From: Alloprevotella tannerae ATCC 51259
GTDB lineage: Bacteria; Bacteroidota; Bacteroidia; Bacteroidales; Bacteroidaceae
Direction of reading: 5' to 3'
Length of the DNA: 64,000 nucleotides
Assembly (NCBI RefSeq): GCF_000159995.1
Contig: NZ_GG700643.1
Span: 861,195-925,194, forward strand
The position numbers were made by a program, and so were the translations under genes. The notes below the pieces were generated by a model. The model searched no databases and was not told the origin of the DNA. It worked only from the letters and a program-made list of their open reading frames with translations. Each line of letters starts with the position of its first letter. Within the stretch, counting starts at the first letter, position 1. Of this stretch, positions 17,268-28,100 are shown one piece after another.

Positions 17268-17299
17268 CAAAGGTACAAAAAATATGAACTGCCGCCAAA
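17268..17299 (-). promoter_or_regulatory. consensus promoter on the reverse strand
   Basis: Read on the reverse strand: TTTG (complement of 17296-17299), 20 nt, then TACCTTTG (complement of 17268-17275). This matches the Bacteroidetes consensus exactly. The sequence GTACCTTTGA also resembles the GTAnnTTTGC core used by CTnDOT-type integrases (last base differs), so it could be an attachment site as well. Confidence 0.65.
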
Positions 17300-17340
17300 T
17301 ATTTGATTGAAAATCTTTTAGAAAGATTCCGGCTACAATT

Positions 17341-17392
17341 TCAGTGCACGGTGCAAGCCCTTATATATAAAGGGACTTGCACCGTGCACTGA
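17341..17392. repeat. perfect 17-bp inverted repeat with extended stem
   Basis: TCAGTGCACGGTGCAAG (17341-17357) is perfectly complementary to 17376-17392. The inner CCCTT and AAGGG extend the stem past a single unpaired base, around a TATATA-like loop. It lies about 130 nt before the first gene of the conjugative element. Apart from this and the promoter/terminator pair, the gap 16816-17522 holds no gene I can support. Confidence 0.8.
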
Positions 17393-17522
17393 CGGCCTAT
17401 GCCATTGAGGAATAATAAAAAATGCAAATGGTATCATATTGCCAACATTGGCAATCCAATATTCTTAAAAAAGGTTTATTTCTTTGAAACTTTGCACCTA
17501 TAAATCAATTTGACAAATAAAT

Positions 17523-18002
17523 ATGGATAAGAAGATGATACCTCAAAAGGGAGAGGGACGCTTGTTTATCGTGCTTCCCACTCTTGAAATCATGCTGTCT
17601 TCTTGCAACAACAGCAAGATGAGAGCCCAAGTTGCCGATATGGAGTATTCCAACTTCAGAAAGCATTGCAAGATGCAGACAGATTTGAGAATTGACACCT
17701 ATACCAAATGCGCCTCCGCATTCGACATGGATGTACTTCTTTTGCATCTTCCCAAAGGAATGATAGAATCTTTGGTACATACCACCGAAGATAAAGACCA
17801 TCGTTTCTTCACAATTGAGAAGGAAGACCTCATCTTTTTGTTGAACAGGCTCTGTCAGGTAGATCACAAAAGAATGATTCAACATATCATACTTCTTGCC
17901 AACCGTATAGTAAAAAAGCAAGACAACCTATCTACATTTCGTAATTTAATGGCAGCTATTGAGGAACTTATCCAAAAACTGATGCGTGATGACAGAGAAT
18001 AA
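17523..18002 (+). CDS. conserved hypothetical protein, first gene of ICE left module
   Basis: A 159-residue soluble protein, rich in charged residues and helical in its C-terminal half (MIQHIILLANRIVKKQDNL). No known domain was recognised. The N-terminus has a weak hydrophobic stretch (RLFIVLPTLEIMLSSC) that could mimic a lipobox but is preceded by charged residues, so export is doubtful. It overlaps the next gene, an HTH protein, by 14 nt and heads a four-gene operon (HTH, primase-helicase, HTH). In comparable elements an integrase gene often precedes this module; none is visible here. Confidence 0.6.
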   Translation: MDKKMIPQKGEGRLFIVLPTLEIMLSSCNNSKMRAQVADMEYSNFRKHCKMQTDLRIDTYTKCASAFDMDVLLLHLPKGMIESLVHTTEDKDHRFFTIEKEDLIFLLNRLCQVDHKRMIQHIILLANRIVKKQDNLSTFRNLMAAIEELIQKLMRDDRE

Positions 18003-18387
18003 CATGCTTCCTTCCGCCCTTTTGGAAGAAATACATTCCTTGAAAGAAAATATGGAACGGATTACAGGCTTCATCCTTGAACTGAAACAGGACTATGCCG
18101 TGTTGGAAGAAAAGATTGAGCTGAATTCTTCTGACGTCCTGCGACTTCTCGGCATATCCAGAGCTTCACTTGCGCGATGGAGAGACAGCAAGGTTGTCCC
18201 TTACCGTTATGTTTCCTGCAATCACGTGGTCTATCCCTTCAAAGGACTGTACATTGCAATCAAGACGGGACGCGCTTCCTTCAAAGGCTTTCGCAGGGTG
18301 GAAGCCCTTCAAAGGCTCAATGCCTACAAAGACGGTATATTGAAAGGCTATATGGGAGACTCACAAATTTTGTTTGAGGAACTATGA
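17989..18387 (+). CDS. helix-turn-helix DNA-binding protein
   Basis: A 132-residue protein, start taken at ATG 17989 (a GTG lies three bases earlier). The N-terminal third is a coiled-coil-like helix (EIHSLKENMERITGFILELK). Residues about 50-75 form a helix-turn-helix: LNSSDVLRLLGISRASLARWRD, with VVPYRYVSCNHVVYPFKG as the wing, the MerR/excisionase-like HTH_17 pattern. Such proteins next to primase-helicase genes in Bacteroidetes mobile elements act in excision or in control of the module. It overlaps the next gene by four bases (ATGA), so the two are translationally coupled. Confidence 0.75.
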   Translation: MTENNMLPSALLEEIHSLKENMERITGFILELKQDYAVLEEKIELNSSDVLRLLGISRASLARWRDSKVVPYRYVSCNHVVYPFKGLYIAIKTGRASFKGFRRVEALQRLNAYKDGILKGYMGDSQILFEEL

Positions 18388-20444
18388 ACATTAAGGAAGA
18401 AATCTTGGAACATACAAACAGGGGATTGGAAGTCTTCAGTTTCTATATGCCGATTGACTTTGTTCCGAAACGGAATTTTCGAAATCCACTATATGAGGAC
18501 AGACGGGCTTCCTGCAATATCTATTTTGACACGAGATCGAAGTGCTATCGGATGAAAGACTTCGGTAACGAAATGTATTCCGGCGATTGCTTTTGGTTCG
18601 CAGCCGCAATACAAGGCTTGGATATGCGGAGAGACTTTATGAGGGTATTGAAGATGATTATCAATGACCTGCAACTGAACATTCCATTACCGTACCATGA
18701 TTGGAGTGAGAAAAGCAAGTCGAATGCCAATATTCCTCCCAAACCTCCCATATCCGTGAATGCCAGTAAGCAGGCAGGCTCCAAGAAATGGTTTAGGATC
18801 GCAGAACAATCTTACAAGGATAACGAACTTGGATTTTGGGCACGGTATGGTATCGGAACGAAAACCCTGCAGCGCTTTCAGGTCAAGTCCATAGCCCGTT
18901 TTGAGTCGGTTTCAAACCAAGGAAAGGCATATACCATTCATTCTTCTTCGGAAGAACCTATGTTCTGCTATTCCATGAGGAATTTTGTTAAAGTGTACCG
19001 TCCATTCAGTAAAATGCGGTTCTTGTATGGAGGAGAAAAGGCAGAAGATTATGTGTTCGGATTCGAGCAGCTGCCCAACAAGGGCGACATACTCTTCATC
19101 ACGGGTGGAGAAAAAGATGTGCTTTCCCTCTCCGCCCATCATTTCAATGCCATCTGTTTCAACAGCGAGACTGCACAAATCCCGGAAAGCATAATCGAGA
19201 GCCTGCTGCTTCGTTTTCGCCACATCATTCTCTTATACGATACGGACGAGACCGGACTCAGGGAGGCTGAACGGCAAGCGGAAGTTCTGTCCACTTATAA
19301 GGTACTTACCCTGACGCTCCCCCTTCAAGGCATCAAAAGCGAGAAAGACATATCCGATTACTTTGCCTTAGGGCATAATGAAAAAGAATTGAGAGGGTTG
19401 CTGTCAGCCATGCTCTCCCAGATTTATACACAGACCATCATGATGTTACGTTCATGTGAAATAGACTATGACAATCCTCCTGACGCTTCAATGTCCGTTG
19501 TAGCTGTGAATGGAGTGCCACTTGGTACACAGGGCAACTTGTTTTGTATTACGGGCGGCGAAGGTACGGGCAAAAGCAATTATGTGGCTGCCATTCTTGC
19601 CGGGACATTAGGATCAGAACGGTTACCTTCCGAGAGAACATTGGGATTGGAAATTACGCCCAACCCTAACGGCTTGGCGGTATTACACTACGACACCGAA
19701 CAGTCCGAGGCACAACTGCACAAAAATTTGGGTAAGACCTTACAACGTGCTTCATTGAAAACCGTACCAGAGTTTTACCACTCCCTATATTTGGCTTCGC
19801 TCTCCCGTAAAGACCGACTGAAACTTATCCGTGAGAGTATGGATTTGTTTCACCACAAGCATGGAGGCATCCATCTCGTGGTGATTGACGGCATTGCCGA
19901 CCTGATACGATCAGCCAATGATGAGACGGAGAGCATTGCCATCGTTGACGAGCTTTATCGCTTGGCAGGGATATACAATACCTGTATCATCTGCGTGCTA
20001 CACTTCGTACCGAACGGTATCAAACTTCGCGGGCATATCGGCTCGGAGCTGCAACGCAAGGCGGCAGGCATTCTCTCCATTGAGAAAGACGACAATCCCG
20101 AATACTCTGTGGTGAAAGCTCTGAAAGTCCGTGACGGAAGTCCGTTGGATGTGCCGATGATACTTTTCGGCTGGGACAAGGCAGAGGATATGCACGTCTA
20201 TCATGGCGAGAAGTCCAAGGAGGACAAGGAAAAGCGCAAGACCGATGAACTCATTGCCGTTGTCAAGGAAGCCTTCCGACATTCTTTCAAACTCACTTAT
20301 CAAGAACTCTGTGATGTTCTGATGCGCGAAATGGAAATCAAGGACAGAACTGCGAAAAAATACATCGCCTATATGAAAGAACAACGTATCTTGGCACAAG
20401 ATACTAATGGTAACTATCAAAAAGGGGAACTATGCCGTACTTAG
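18384..20444 (+). CDS. toprim primase fused to RecA/DnaB-like helicase domain
   Basis: A 686-residue replication protein of a mobile element. The N-terminal part (residues 1-130) resembles a CHC2-type primase head, with [16 protein letters not shown]. The toprim domain follows, with GGEKD near 239 and the LLYDTDETG acidic motif near 285, which bind magnesium for primer synthesis. A RecA-like ATPase follows: Walker A GGEGTGKS near 390-397 and Walker [11 protein letters not shown] near 500. The C-terminal 80 residues look like a winged-helix DNA-binding end. It probably starts DNA synthesis on the transferred or excised element and may replace the TraP primase, which is absent from the tra operon here. 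Confidence 0.85.
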   Translation: MNIKEEILEHTNRGLEVFSFYMPIDFVPKRNFRNPLYEDRRASCNIYFDTRSKCYRMKDFGNEMYSGDCFWFAAAIQGLDMRRDFMRVLKMIINDLQLNIPLPYHDWSEKSKSNANIPPKPPISVNASKQAGSKKWFRIAEQSYKDNELGFWARYGIGTKTLQRFQVKSIARFESVSNQGKAYTIHSSSEEPMFCYSMRNFVKVYRPFSKMRFLYGGEKAEDYVFGFEQLPNKGDILFITGGEKDVLSLSAHHFNAICFNSETAQIPESIIESLLLRFRHIILLYDTDETGLREAERQAEVLSTYKVLTLTLPLQGIKSEKDISDYFALGHNEKELRGLLSAMLSQIYTQTIMMLRSCEIDYDNPPDASMSVVAVNGVPLGTQGNLFCITGGEGTGKSNYVAAILAGTLGSERLPSERTLGLEITPNPNGLAVLHYDTEQSEAQLHKNLGKTLQRASLKTVPEFYHSLYLASLSRKDRLKLIRESMDLFHHKHGGIHLVVIDGIADLIRSANDETESIAIVDELYRLAGIYNTCIICVLHFVPNGIKLRGHIGSELQRKAAGILSIEKDDNPEYSVVKALKVRDGSPLDVPMILFGWDKAEDMHVYHGEKSKEDKEKRKTDELIAVVKEAFRHSFKLTYQELCDVLMREMEIKDRTAKKYIAYMKEQRILAQDTNGNYQKGELCRT

Positions 20445-20740
20445 ACCATCAGCCTGAAGACACATGGCAGAAACGCCTGTTTGATAAACTGAAGAATATG
20501 GAAGACAAGCTCGACCGTCTGCTTGTCCTACGGGAACAGGAAGTAGATATAACTGTTCATCCTCCTTTGAAACCGGAATACTTGGACATCATAGATGTCT
20601 CCAAAATCTTGAAGGTGGAACAAAAGACTGTTTACAACTGGGTTTGGGCAGGGAAAATCCCTTATCTCAAAGCCAATGGACGATTGCTTTTCCTTCGGGA
20701 AGAGATAGATGAAATGGTACGAAAACGGGAGGGATGGTAA
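20432..20740 (+). CDS. excisionase-like helix-turn-helix protein
   Basis: A 102-residue protein overlapping the primase-helicase gene by 13 nt. Residues 1-40 are helical. Residues about 52-98 form a MerR-type HTH_17 domain: [20 protein letters not shown], then [20 protein letters not shown], the classic binding-domain signature of Xis-type excisionases and their relatives. In CTnDOT-like elements proteins of this type bend DNA at the element ends or control excision genes. It is the last gene of the left module, and a terminator lies 264 nt downstream. Confidence 0.8.
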   Translation: MPYLDHQPEDTWQKRLFDKLKNMEDKLDRLLVLREQEVDITVHPPLKPEYLDIIDVSKILKVEQKTVYNWVWAGKIPYLKANGRLLFLREEIDEMVRKREGW

Positions 20741-21003
20741 TTCCTTGCTGCCATCAAAGACTATTGGCATTTATTTTGCAAGAAAGAGAAATAATGCGTA
20801 CCTGTTGTAACAGAAAGTTAGTTGCGGATTTTTCGCACTTCAACGATAACAGTACTCGTTTGGCATACCGTAAGATCTGCCGGCGAGTCTATTTTACAAA
20901 CTATGCCCAATAAGGAATTGCGCCTGATACTGTTTGATGCCATTAGGACAGCCTTACGGACAAAAATGATTTATCATTTCTGCATTTGATACAGCTCTTG
21001 ATG
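20741..21003. other. gap after the left module, no supported gene
   Basis: The gap from the excisionase-like gene to the AbiF gene is about 400 nt. The first 260 nt hold only a 39-codon frame (20794-20913, KLVADFSHFNDNSTRLAYRK) with no recognised domain or clear start signal. The rest holds the terminator, promoter and structured leader listed separately. Confidence 0.4.
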
Positions 21004-21032
21004 AAAAAATCATCGCTTACAATGATTTTTTT
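21004..21032 (+). terminator. terminator of the left-module operon
   Basis: AAAAAATCAT (21004-21013) pairs perfectly with ATGATTTTTT (21022-21031) around an 8-nt loop, with a T tract formed by the right arm itself. It separates the excisionase operon from the AbiF unit. Confidence 0.75.
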
Positions 21033-21041
21033 GCATTTTCC

Positions 21042-21071
21042 TTGCGTATTCAAAAAAAACAGTTAACTTTG
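21042..21071 (+). promoter_or_regulatory. promoter of the abiF RNA/AbiF unit
   Basis: TAACTTTG at 21064-21071 is a full match to the TAnnTTTG box. An upstream TTGC at 21042 is 18 nt away, slightly short. Predicted transcription start is near 21077, directly before the structured leader. Confidence 0.6.
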
Positions 21072-21076
21072 CAGTC

Positions 21077-21125
21077 AATATGACCTCCCACGCTTCCCAT
21101 TGGAACAGCGCACCCGGGGAGGTCT
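21077..21125 (+). ncRNA. candidate abiF RNA (structured leader)
   Basis: Just downstream of the promoter the sequence can fold tightly. Outer stem: GACCTCCC (21082-21089) with GGGAGGTC (21117-21124), perfect over 8 bp. Inner hairpin: CGC..TTCC-CATT-GGAA..GCG (21091-21110). Both stems lie within 43 nt, ending 19 nt before the AbiF start codon. A conserved structured RNA, the abiF RNA motif, has been described next to abiF genes (known from memory, not checked against the covariance model). The position and compact GC stems suit it. It may act as an RNA antitoxin or regulator of the HEPN protein. Confidence 0.55.
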
Positions 21126-21143
21126 TCGAGTTTATATACGGTT

Positions 21144-22097
21144 ATGAGGTACGAAAAGAAGCCGATAGACACGTCTGAGCAGGTAAAAAAACTGCACGAT
21201 CGAGGACTTGATATTGGAAATGAAACACTTGCTGCCCAATATCTTCATAACATAAGTTATTATAGGTTACGAGCATATACATACCCTTTCCAAAATAATG
21301 AGGAAGGCGCTAATCACGAGTTTCTGAGAAAGGACATTTCTTTTCAAGATGTGATAGACCTTTATTGTTTTGACAGGCGTTTACGCTCTTTAATCTTCAA
21401 TGCCATTGAAAAAATCGAGGTGGCATTAAGGACACGAATTGCCTTAACTTATTCCGTTGATGAGAATGATGCCTTTTGGTTTCTCAATCATAAGCTATAC
21501 TTTCAGCACGATAAGTTTATCGCATTGACACGCAACGAGGTCATAGACGGTAAGCCTGTTGTGGGTGATTTGATGAAAGAGGTCAAGCGAAGTAATGAGG
21601 AATTTATAGCCCATTATTATCAAAAATACAGCGAGCCTGCTTTTCCGCCGGCATGGATGACCTTAGAGGTTGTTTCTATGGGAACATTGAGTAAGTTGTT
21701 TTTTGCCTTGGACAAGAATAATCCTTCAAGTAAAACCATATGCAGGGATTTGGGGCTTTACAATGTCGATATTCTGAAGAATTGGATGCACGGTTTATCG
21801 TCCTTGCGCAACACCTGTGCCCATCACAGTCGTGTATGGAATCGTCGCTTTACGATAGGATTGAAGTTTCCTTATAGGACGAGCCATCCTTTCCTGTCAA
21901 AGCAAGAGGTTGCAACGATAAGGGACAATAAATTGTTTGCCTACCTATCTGTAATTTTGTATTTACAACAAATAATCAGTCCTGACAGCTCATTTAGAAA
22001 GAAATTGCTCAACCTGTTGGATGAATCTCCTAAATTGGTAGTCTTGAAAGATATGGGCTTTCCTGAAAATTGGAGAGAATACACTTTGTGGAAATAA
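21144..22097 (+). CDS. abiF: AbiF/AbiD (Abi_2) family HEPN protein, phage defence
   Basis: A 317-residue protein of the Abi_2 family, involved in abortive phage infection. The N-terminal signature SYYRLRAYTYPFQ is at about 35-47, and DLYCFDRRLRSLIFNAIEKIEVALRTRIA follows at about 75-105. The key site is LRNTCAHHSRVWN: Arg222 and His227 make the R-x4-H motif of HEPN ribonucleases, the superfamily also used by Cas13. The protein most likely cuts RNA when triggered. It has its own promoter and a compact structured leader, and is closed by a bidirectional terminator, so it is a self-contained defence unit within the conjugative element. Start ATG is 19 nt after the leader stem. Confidence 0.88.
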   Translation: MRYEKKPIDTSEQVKKLHDRGLDIGNETLAAQYLHNISYYRLRAYTYPFQNNEEGANHEFLRKDISFQDVIDLYCFDRRLRSLIFNAIEKIEVALRTRIALTYSVDENDAFWFLNHKLYFQHDKFIALTRNEVIDGKPVVGDLMKEVKRSNEEFIAHYYQKYSEPAFPPAWMTLEVVSMGTLSKLFFALDKNNPSSKTICRDLGLYNVDILKNWMHGLSSLRNTCAHHSRVWNRRFTIGLKFPYRTSHPFLSKQEVATIRDNKLFAYLSVILYLQQIISPDSSFRKKLLNLLDESPKLVVLKDMGFPENWREYTLWK

Positions 22098-22103
22098 TAT
22101 AAT

Positions 22104-22140
22104 ATGATGTGGGTGTGTCATTTTGACACACCCACATCAT
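22104..22140. terminator. bidirectional terminator between AbiF and methylase-helicase
   Basis: A perfect 17-bp stem (22104-22120 with 22124-22140, TGACACACCCACATCAT on the right) and a 3-nt loop, located between two convergent genes only 46 nt apart. It can end both transcripts. Confidence 0.88.
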
Positions 22141-22143
22141 CAT

Positions 22144-25100
22144 TTATCGCAGTCTGGATTTTGCGACACATCCCTTACTTTCTTCTTGTTTGTTTCTATT
22201 ATTCATAGCACTTGAATAGATTATGCCTTCCTCGCCCTTTTGAGCATTTTGGTTATTATTACTATTTTGCCTTAAATACTCGGGCTGGTCATTTTCGTTT
22301 GATTTTTCATTTTCTCCATTTGGTTCTTTCAATGTAAGGGCTATCTTTCTATCCAACTCTGCCGATTGCCCTTTGAGAGAGCGAAGATCGTCCTCTTTTT
22401 TCCAAGAACTGTTTGCAATGGTAATGTAAACCTCCTTGTTAGCTGCTACCTTTTCCATTTCCTTCTCGTGCGATTCTATCACCTTTGGGATACGCTCCAA
22501 GGCATTAATGAAGTTCTGACACGCGAGTTTCGGGTCTGTTGCCAATTTCCCGTTATTATAGGTATAGTAGATGCTCTCCTGCCCTTTCACGAAGAAGCGA
22601 TTCACCGAATAGTCGAACAAATCCTTGGAAGTACTCTCTGTCTTGACCATGATGGAGAAACCATAAACTTCACCGATTTTGTTGTACTCGCCCTTGGTGC
22701 GTGCTTTTTCATCTATCTCTTGTAAACGTGCGGCAATGGCCTTGATGTCGGTGCTGTCTTCCACACCTTTGATTATCAGCTTGTTGATGGGCTGTCCATC
22801 GGCATCACGTTCTACACGCTGCTCAAAGAGAACCAGGTCAGACTGTGCCTCCTTGACTTTGTCTGTATGGAAAGACACGGAACTTTCAATCTCAGCCAAC
22901 TTACCTGTTGCGGCATCACGTTCTCTAAGGAAGTTCTTACGCTCTGACTCCAAGGTGGTAATCTGCTTATCAAGTCTGGCTTTTTCCAATAGGTCGGTAT
23001 TACCCGAAAGTACGGCCACGTACTCCGAGAAATTCATACCGCTGTCTTCGTCCATTGAACCCTCGTCGATGGTGCGACAGCCAAGCTGGTTACTTTTCAA
23101 TTGGTTAATGAAAAGCTGCTTGTTGTGCAGCAAATTGAACTTGTAGCTGTCCAGTGACCGCTCTACGGCATAGATAATCACATCGACCTTGTTATCCGCA
23201 AATTCCTTGGCGATAAGGTTTCCCTTGCGCACGGCTCGCCCGTTGCGCTGCTCTAAGTCCGATGGTCGCCAGGGCGTGTCCAAATGATGGACCGCCACGG
23301 CACGTTGCTGTGCATTCACACCTGTTCCCAACATGGAAGTAGATCCGAAAATAATACGGATATCGCCACGGTTCATGGCATCCACCATTGCCTTCTTTGC
23401 CTTCTCATTCTTGCACTCTTGAATAAAGCGTATTTCGTAGGACGGTATATGGTAGTCCTTCACCAGTTTGCGCTTGATTTCCGAATAGACATTGAAGTCT
23501 CCACCGGGCTTATAAGTACCTAAATCAGAGAAAACAAACTGCGTACCTTTCTGAACATCGAACTTTTGGTAATAGTCATTGAGCATCTTAGCACAGTGGC
23601 TTGCCTTGTTGTCGATATGATCTGAGTAAGCATTTTCATCTATCATTCTGAGGTCAAGGCTCATCTTGCGGGCGTAATCCGTTGCGATAAGCATCTTTGC
23701 CTTTTCCTCGCTCTCGCTGAGCGGCGCACGTCCCAAGAGCGTGGCATCGCCACTCTTGGCAAACTCCATCAGCTTGCCAATAAATACCTCCTGCTCGGGT
23801 GTAGGCGGAATGTTGTGCAGTATCTCATTCTTCTCAGGGCGGTCGATGCCGATGTCCTTGGCAGTACGAAAATCGCAAATCTCCGCATAGAAGGCGGCAA
23901 GTTCGGGCACCTTGATAAACGTCCTGAACCGCTCTTTCTGAATGATGTCGTTTGTGATGGAGAACTCATAGTCGGTAGACTTCTTTGCAAAGACCGCTGC
24001 CCAAGCATCAAAACTGTTGATGCCCTGCTTTTCCAAAGCCTGCGGACGCAGATACTTGAACAGGAGATACAGCTCCGTCAGGCTATTGGAAATGGTCGTT
24101 CCCGAAAGGAATGTGGCTCCCAAGTCCTTGCCGGATCTCTCCTGTATGGTGCGTATGGCAAAGAGCATGTTTAAGGCACGCTGTGAGCCGTCAGGATTGC
24201 CCAAGCCCGACACACGGTCGTGGCGGGTGTTGAACATCAGGTTCTTGAATTGGTGGCTCTCATCCACAAACAAATGGTCAATACCCATCATCTTGAAATC
24301 CACGGCATCGTCCTTACGCTCGGCTATGCTGTCCTGTATGTTCTGTAGCTTGGCTTCAAGCGTCTGCTTGCGCTTCTCCAAGCCTTTGAGCATCCCACGT
24401 GAGATGTCTCTTCCTTGTTGCCGCAACACTTCGAGATTTTCTTCCACGGAGTCCAGTTCCTTTTGCATAATCGCTTCCTGTATCTCCAAGGCCTGCGGTA
24501 TCATGCCGAACTGTTCATGCGTAAGTATGATACAGTCCCAGTCGTTGTTCTTGATGTCGTTGAAGATACGTTGGCGGTTCTGCTTGTTGAAATCGTTCTT
24601 ACCCGGATAGAGTACCTTAGCATTGGGATAAGCTTTCCTAAAGGTATCGGCAATATCGAAGACGTTTGCCTTCAGTCCGATAATCATCGGCTTGTTTGCC
24701 AGTCCCAATCGCTTCATTTCATAGGCTGCCGTACACATGATGAGTGTCTTTCCCGCTCCCACCTCGTGGTCGCAGATGCCGCCACCGTTGGTCTTGAGCA
24801 TCCACACGGCATCCTTCTGACTTTTGTAGAGGTCGGCAATACCCAATCGTTTGAGGTCAAGATCGGGAAATGTCTGGTGCGTTCCGTCAAAATTAGGGCG
24901 TACAAAACAGTTGAAAAGACGATTATAACGGTCAGAGAGCTGCTGTTTGAACGTATCGGGTGTACGTCCGAGCCAATCGACAAAGCCCTGCCTGATTTCC
25001 TCAATCTTGGCATTTGCCATCTGGATGGCATGTCCGTCCCTGACTTTAATGGTCTTGGTCTCTCCCGTAACCTTGTCCGTGACTTCCTTGCTCTTGTTGA

Positions 25101-28100
25101 TGTCGGGAATGGTATTGTGCAGGGCATGCTTCAGGAGATTGATACCGTCATAACGACGGAACTCGCCCTGTACGGCATACTTGTGCCAGATATTGGCATT
25201 CTTATGGTCACATACAATGCTGTACTCGTCCATATTGGAATGATAGGACACGTCAATGTCCGTCCCGAAGAACTCCGAAGCAAACCTGCCATAGACCTTG
25301 GCAGGTATCCAGCGTTCACCGAGATTGAAGTCAAGGTCTGCAAATGGAATGGGTGTTGGCGTGGCTGCACGTAGGGCAGCAAGGCTCTGCTTTGCCTCTT
25401 CGTGGTCGGGGTGATCCAAGAGCCACGACTCGATACGCTCTGCCTTTTCTATTACATTGCCCGAAATGAACTTGTCCGCCACTTCGTAGGCATTCTCTTC
25501 GGGATTGAAATAGATGCGCCCTTCCAAGGAAGAAATGATGTCGCTTTCCTCCATATCAGGTAAAAGCGAACTCATGTAGTCAAGTTCCACCGTGCCGTAC
25601 TTGTTGAGCGATGCGCCCAGTGCCTCCATCGGATCTGTGGCAACGGTCAGTTCCGTGGTAGAAAAAGCTGTAGGATGGTCAAAAATGTCCGCCTTGATGT
25701 ACCTGCCGTTCTCGGAGCGTTCCAAGAAGAGCATTTCTACGCCTGTAGCATCCATCTTGATGATGTCGGTGTTCGCCTTTTGGTTAAAGTAGCCCCAGCG
25801 TGCAACATAGTCATTATAAAGGTGGTTGAGCCTGCTGCGGTCTTCCCTGTCTTCTGCATGGTTCTCTGCCTCGTAGTCATAGAGACGATGATAGCACTCC
25901 CGTATCTCAATATAGGCTTTGAGTCGGGAAAGCTGTGCATACGGCAAGTCCATCGGGTTAAAGGTTGGATGCCGCTTTAAGTCAGAAAGAAAGCCTATCT
26001 GTCCCTTCTGTACGACAATGGAGCCGTCTCTCAGGTGAGAGTCCGGCGAAGAGAGAAAAGGGCGTGGTGAAGCGTCAAACTCCTTTCTGACTTCCGCTAT
26101 CGGTTTTGGCTTGCGTTCCTCGGATTCGTTCATGAAGTCGAAAAGGGATGGCTCACGTGAAGAGGAAGAAGCTGCCTTCCTGCTACTACGGGTACGCCGT
26201 TGAGGAGAGGTTACTGCCTTTTGTATCTTGGACTCCGATGATTTCTGGGGAGCAGTTTGAGTTATAGGACGGAGCGCCTGTGAAGTTCCTGAATTATCCT
26301 TGATTTCATTGTTCACACGGCTGACCTCTCTTGTCCAAAGGCTGTATTCTTCCGGGGCAAACAGTGACAGCTGCTCCGGTTGTCCGATGTCTTCCATGTT
26401 GTTGTCCACCACTGGATGATGATCGTCGTCAAAGAATATCGTCTGCCCGTTCATCTCTCTCGGGGCTTCAATATCCGTACGGATTTCTTGTGGTTCCTGC
26501 TCATATTGATGATGAAGTGTCAAGGCGGGTACGCCTTCGGGAGCAGGTTCTATAGTCATGGATGGCTGCTCTGACACAGATTGCTGTGGTGCGGACTCCG
26601 ATGATGACGGTTGTAATGGATCAGCCTCTCCATTGAAAATGGAATCTTCTGTTGTCTGTGCTTTGGTAATGGTAAAATCGTCCGGCTCTATGACTTGTCC
26701 GACATTAATTCCTGTTTCAGTTTCTAATTCTTCCTTGGGCGTTTTAATTTCAGAAACACCGTTCACAGTTTCCTTAATGGTGTCTTCTGTCTTTGTTACC
26801 GCTTCTTCCTTAATTTCCTCTGCTACCACTTCTTCTTTGGTAAATTGTCCCCTGACGATTTCTTCCAATTCGGCTATCTCGTGCAATTTCTTAGGAGAGA
26901 AATACAGGTCGCGTTCAATCCCCAGTCCTCTTACCTTCACGCCTTCCATCTCATCAAGGGACATATTGCCAAGCTCCCAGCCGTAACCCATTGTCACGGC
27001 ACCGAAACCAATGCGGCTCTTAGGGTCATATTCCAGAAGGTAGGCAGTATATGCTCCCATAGGGAAGAAATAGCGTGCGTAGGCAACCTTATCGCCTATG
27101 AGTTCCTTTTCCGTGCTGTAAAGTTTTGGCAGCTGTTTCCTGATACTGTCGGGCATGAGGTTATGGGCGTCAGTATCGTCTTCCTCCTTTATTTCCAGCA
27201 TTTGCGGTTTTCCTTCCGCCTGCACGGTAACTCCTAATTTTTGCAGCATTTCATTAACCCTCACCTGCCATTCTTCCTTGGTCATCGGTATGCCAGTTTC
27301 ATAGAGCTTGCGGTCGATACGTTGTCCCATTTCAAGGGAGAGTTGTGTTCGGAGACTTTCTGCCATTTCCTCAATCCCTCCCGTGAACCGATACTCCCAT
27401 GCAGGTCTTCCATAAGGGTCTGTACCCATTATGCGCTCTGTGGCAATGGTGCGATGAGAAATGTCCTTCCAATCTCCTACAAAAAGAGAGTTATGCTTGA
27501 AGACGACAGAAGAGCCTTCTTCCTTAGCAACGGAAACGGTTTCTACGAACTGCTGCTCGATACCTTCGCTGATTTCTTTACCAGTCTGCTTCTGCAGGAC
27601 GATGAGGTCACTGCCTACGTCCGTTCCTGCATTGTCTGAAAACATACCCGATGGCAGTCGGAGAGCGGAGATAAGGCGGCTGTTCTGCATGAGGTAACGG
27701 CGTATGGCCTCATTGCGGGGACTGTCCAAAACACCCTGTGAGGTGATGAATGCCAGCAAGCCGCCTTCCTTGATGCAGTTCAGACCTTTCACGAAGAAGT
27801 AATTGTGGATGGCACGTGTGGACTCACGTTTAAGAGTGTCCTTGCCTTTGCTATACTCTCGGTCATAGACCATAAAATCACCAAAGGGAATGTTACTTGT
27901 AACAAGGTCGTACTTGTCCTTGTCTTCCAGTTCTCCAATAGCTTCAAAAGGCTCGTTCTGAACGAAGATATTGCCTTCACCATACGGGTGCAGGGCTTGT
28001 GAAATACGAGCAGTAAGCAGGTCTTTTTCCATTGCATCTACAACTCCCGCTTGCCTTGCAAAGGTTTCGGCAAAGGCACCCATGCCAGCCGAAGGATCCA

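Noticed and set aside
17262-17277. ICE attachment site based on GTACCTTTGA
   Set aside because: The Bacteroidetes -7 box (TAnnTTTG) and the CTnDOT core (GTAnnTTTGC) look alike; here a TTTG at the right distance makes a promoter more likely, and no matching right end is in view.
20794-20913. 39-codon frame in the gap before the abiF RNA
   Set aside because: No recognised family, no clear start signal; noted only within the gap entry.
24415-25374. Forward-strand open frame of 319 codons within the methylase-helicase gene
   Set aside because: Antisense to a gene with clear motifs; no domain, no start signals. It is a codon-bias shadow.
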